This document shows positions 63,348 to 64,000 of a stretch of DNA of 64,000 nucleotides, in pieces. The notes beneath the pieces were generated by a model. It saw nothing but the letters and a program-made list of their open reading frames with translations, ran no database searches and was not told the DNA's origin. Source of the stretch: Zea mays (lineage: Eukaryota; Streptophyta; Magnoliopsida; Poales; Poaceae); the NCBI RefSeq assembly GCF_902167145.1, contig NC_050104.1:96297849-96361848 (forward strand), written 5' to 3'. A program made the translations under genes and the position numbers. Numbering within the stretch: the stretch's first letter is position 1; each line of letters starts with the position of its first letter.

Positions 63348-64000
63348 ATAATCATAAGCACAAAGACAAAAGCTTGTTATGAGAAATAAACACAATGGGG
63401 GAGAAAGGTTGTATAACAAAGAGAAAGAAAATAATTTAAATGATAAAGGGGAAGAACATATACATATATATATGTATATATATAAGCATAAAATAGGGGG
63501 GAGCAAGCTCACAGACATATTTGTTTGTTGCATTTATCAAAAACGGCTTTGGATCCCTTCATATGCCAAGTTATGTTACTAAAAATGGCATTGAATCCCT
63601 TCATATAAGTATTAACTTTTGAACAAAGTAAGTCGGTAGAATGCATGATAACAAGTAGTGTTTATCTTTATAGTGAAAATAAATATAACAAGTGATATCT
63701 CTCTTAACTATGTTATGATGCTTTGCTAAACACTATGTAGTAACTAAATGATAGAATGTGTGATTATAAAATGGTATCCTTATTAATTACCAAATTATTA
63801 TATCAATTGGTATCTCAACATCTTTGTTATAGTTTTGATCTCGCAAAAAGTTTTTACTATGTTTAAGTTATTATAGATGCTAAGGATTAAAATTATCAAT
63901 ATAAAACCTCAAGTGGTATTCACACTTCAAAGGTATATCCTATGAACCTTAACATCATATGGTAATATTACTTTCTCCAAAATTTTAAATCCAACATATG
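63348..64000 (+). other. 3' untranslated part of element D, to the window end
   Basis: AT-rich with GGGGGAGAAAGG (63398), GGGGGGAGCAAGC (63496) and repeated AATTGGTATC motifs, as in the 3' regions of elements B and C. The minus-strand frame 63186-63533 runs across the TRIM border and is not a gene. The 3' LTR of D would lie beyond the window. Confidence 0.5.

Overview
The window is TE-dense plant nuclear DNA, almost certainly from a large grass genome and most like maize (Zea). The reasons are nested LTR retrotransposons with 5-bp target-site duplications (TSDs), Maximus/SIRE-type Copia LTRs of the Opie/Ji kind full of short CACCGGAC/GTCCGGTG palindromes, Tekay-like chromovirus pieces, grass MITEs, an Au-type SINE, a gene-capturing Helitron and a 5S-bearing Cassandra TRIM. 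Family names come from recognition, not from a database search. I see no prokaryotic genes, CRISPR array, tRNA gene or functional rRNA gene.

Layout. 1-10633: an old Tekay-like Gypsy element with LTRs of about 3.4 kb. Its 5' LTR is split by a minus-strand Copia LTR (1-1133). Its interior is a chimera: a Tekay-like gag start, then an LTR-protease-RT block of a different (TAT-like) Gypsy lineage, then a dead Tekay-like integrase/chromodomain. 10634-16303: a gene-fragment region. It has an isoleucyl-tRNA synthetase exon, then a probable Helitron (12174 to about 16303) with exons of TFIIA-gamma, ALG14, an exportin-7-like gene, an unrecognised gene and a kinesin-7-like gene, plus a 413-bp direct repeat. 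16526-22453: a 10-exon gene, open from end to end, for a NUP1/NUP136-like nucleoporin. It is the only host-type gene here that could be functional. 22454-25235: intergenic DNA with MITEs and a 47-bp tandem duplication.

25236-46385: a decayed, apparently pol-less Copia element (C) split by two complete Copia insertions, A (25896-33722, TSD AGGTG) and B (34938-44161, TSD GTAAC). 46386-48127: unassigned, with one MITE. 48128-59555: a third long Gypsy LTR interrupted by a minus-strand, gag-only Gypsy element E (50600-59108, TSD CTCAC) that itself holds a CACTA transposon remnant. 59556-64000: a Copia deletion derivative (D), related to C, with a complete minus-strand Cassandra TRIM inserted in it (62603-63347, TSD ATAAT).

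How the parts work together: almost nothing here acts as a pathway. The window records successive insertions, and every autonomous-type element carries visible lesions (stops, frameshifts, lost catalytic residues, lost gag or pol). The most interesting parts are the Helitron assembly, its abutment on the intact nucleoporin-like gene, and the Cassandra element.
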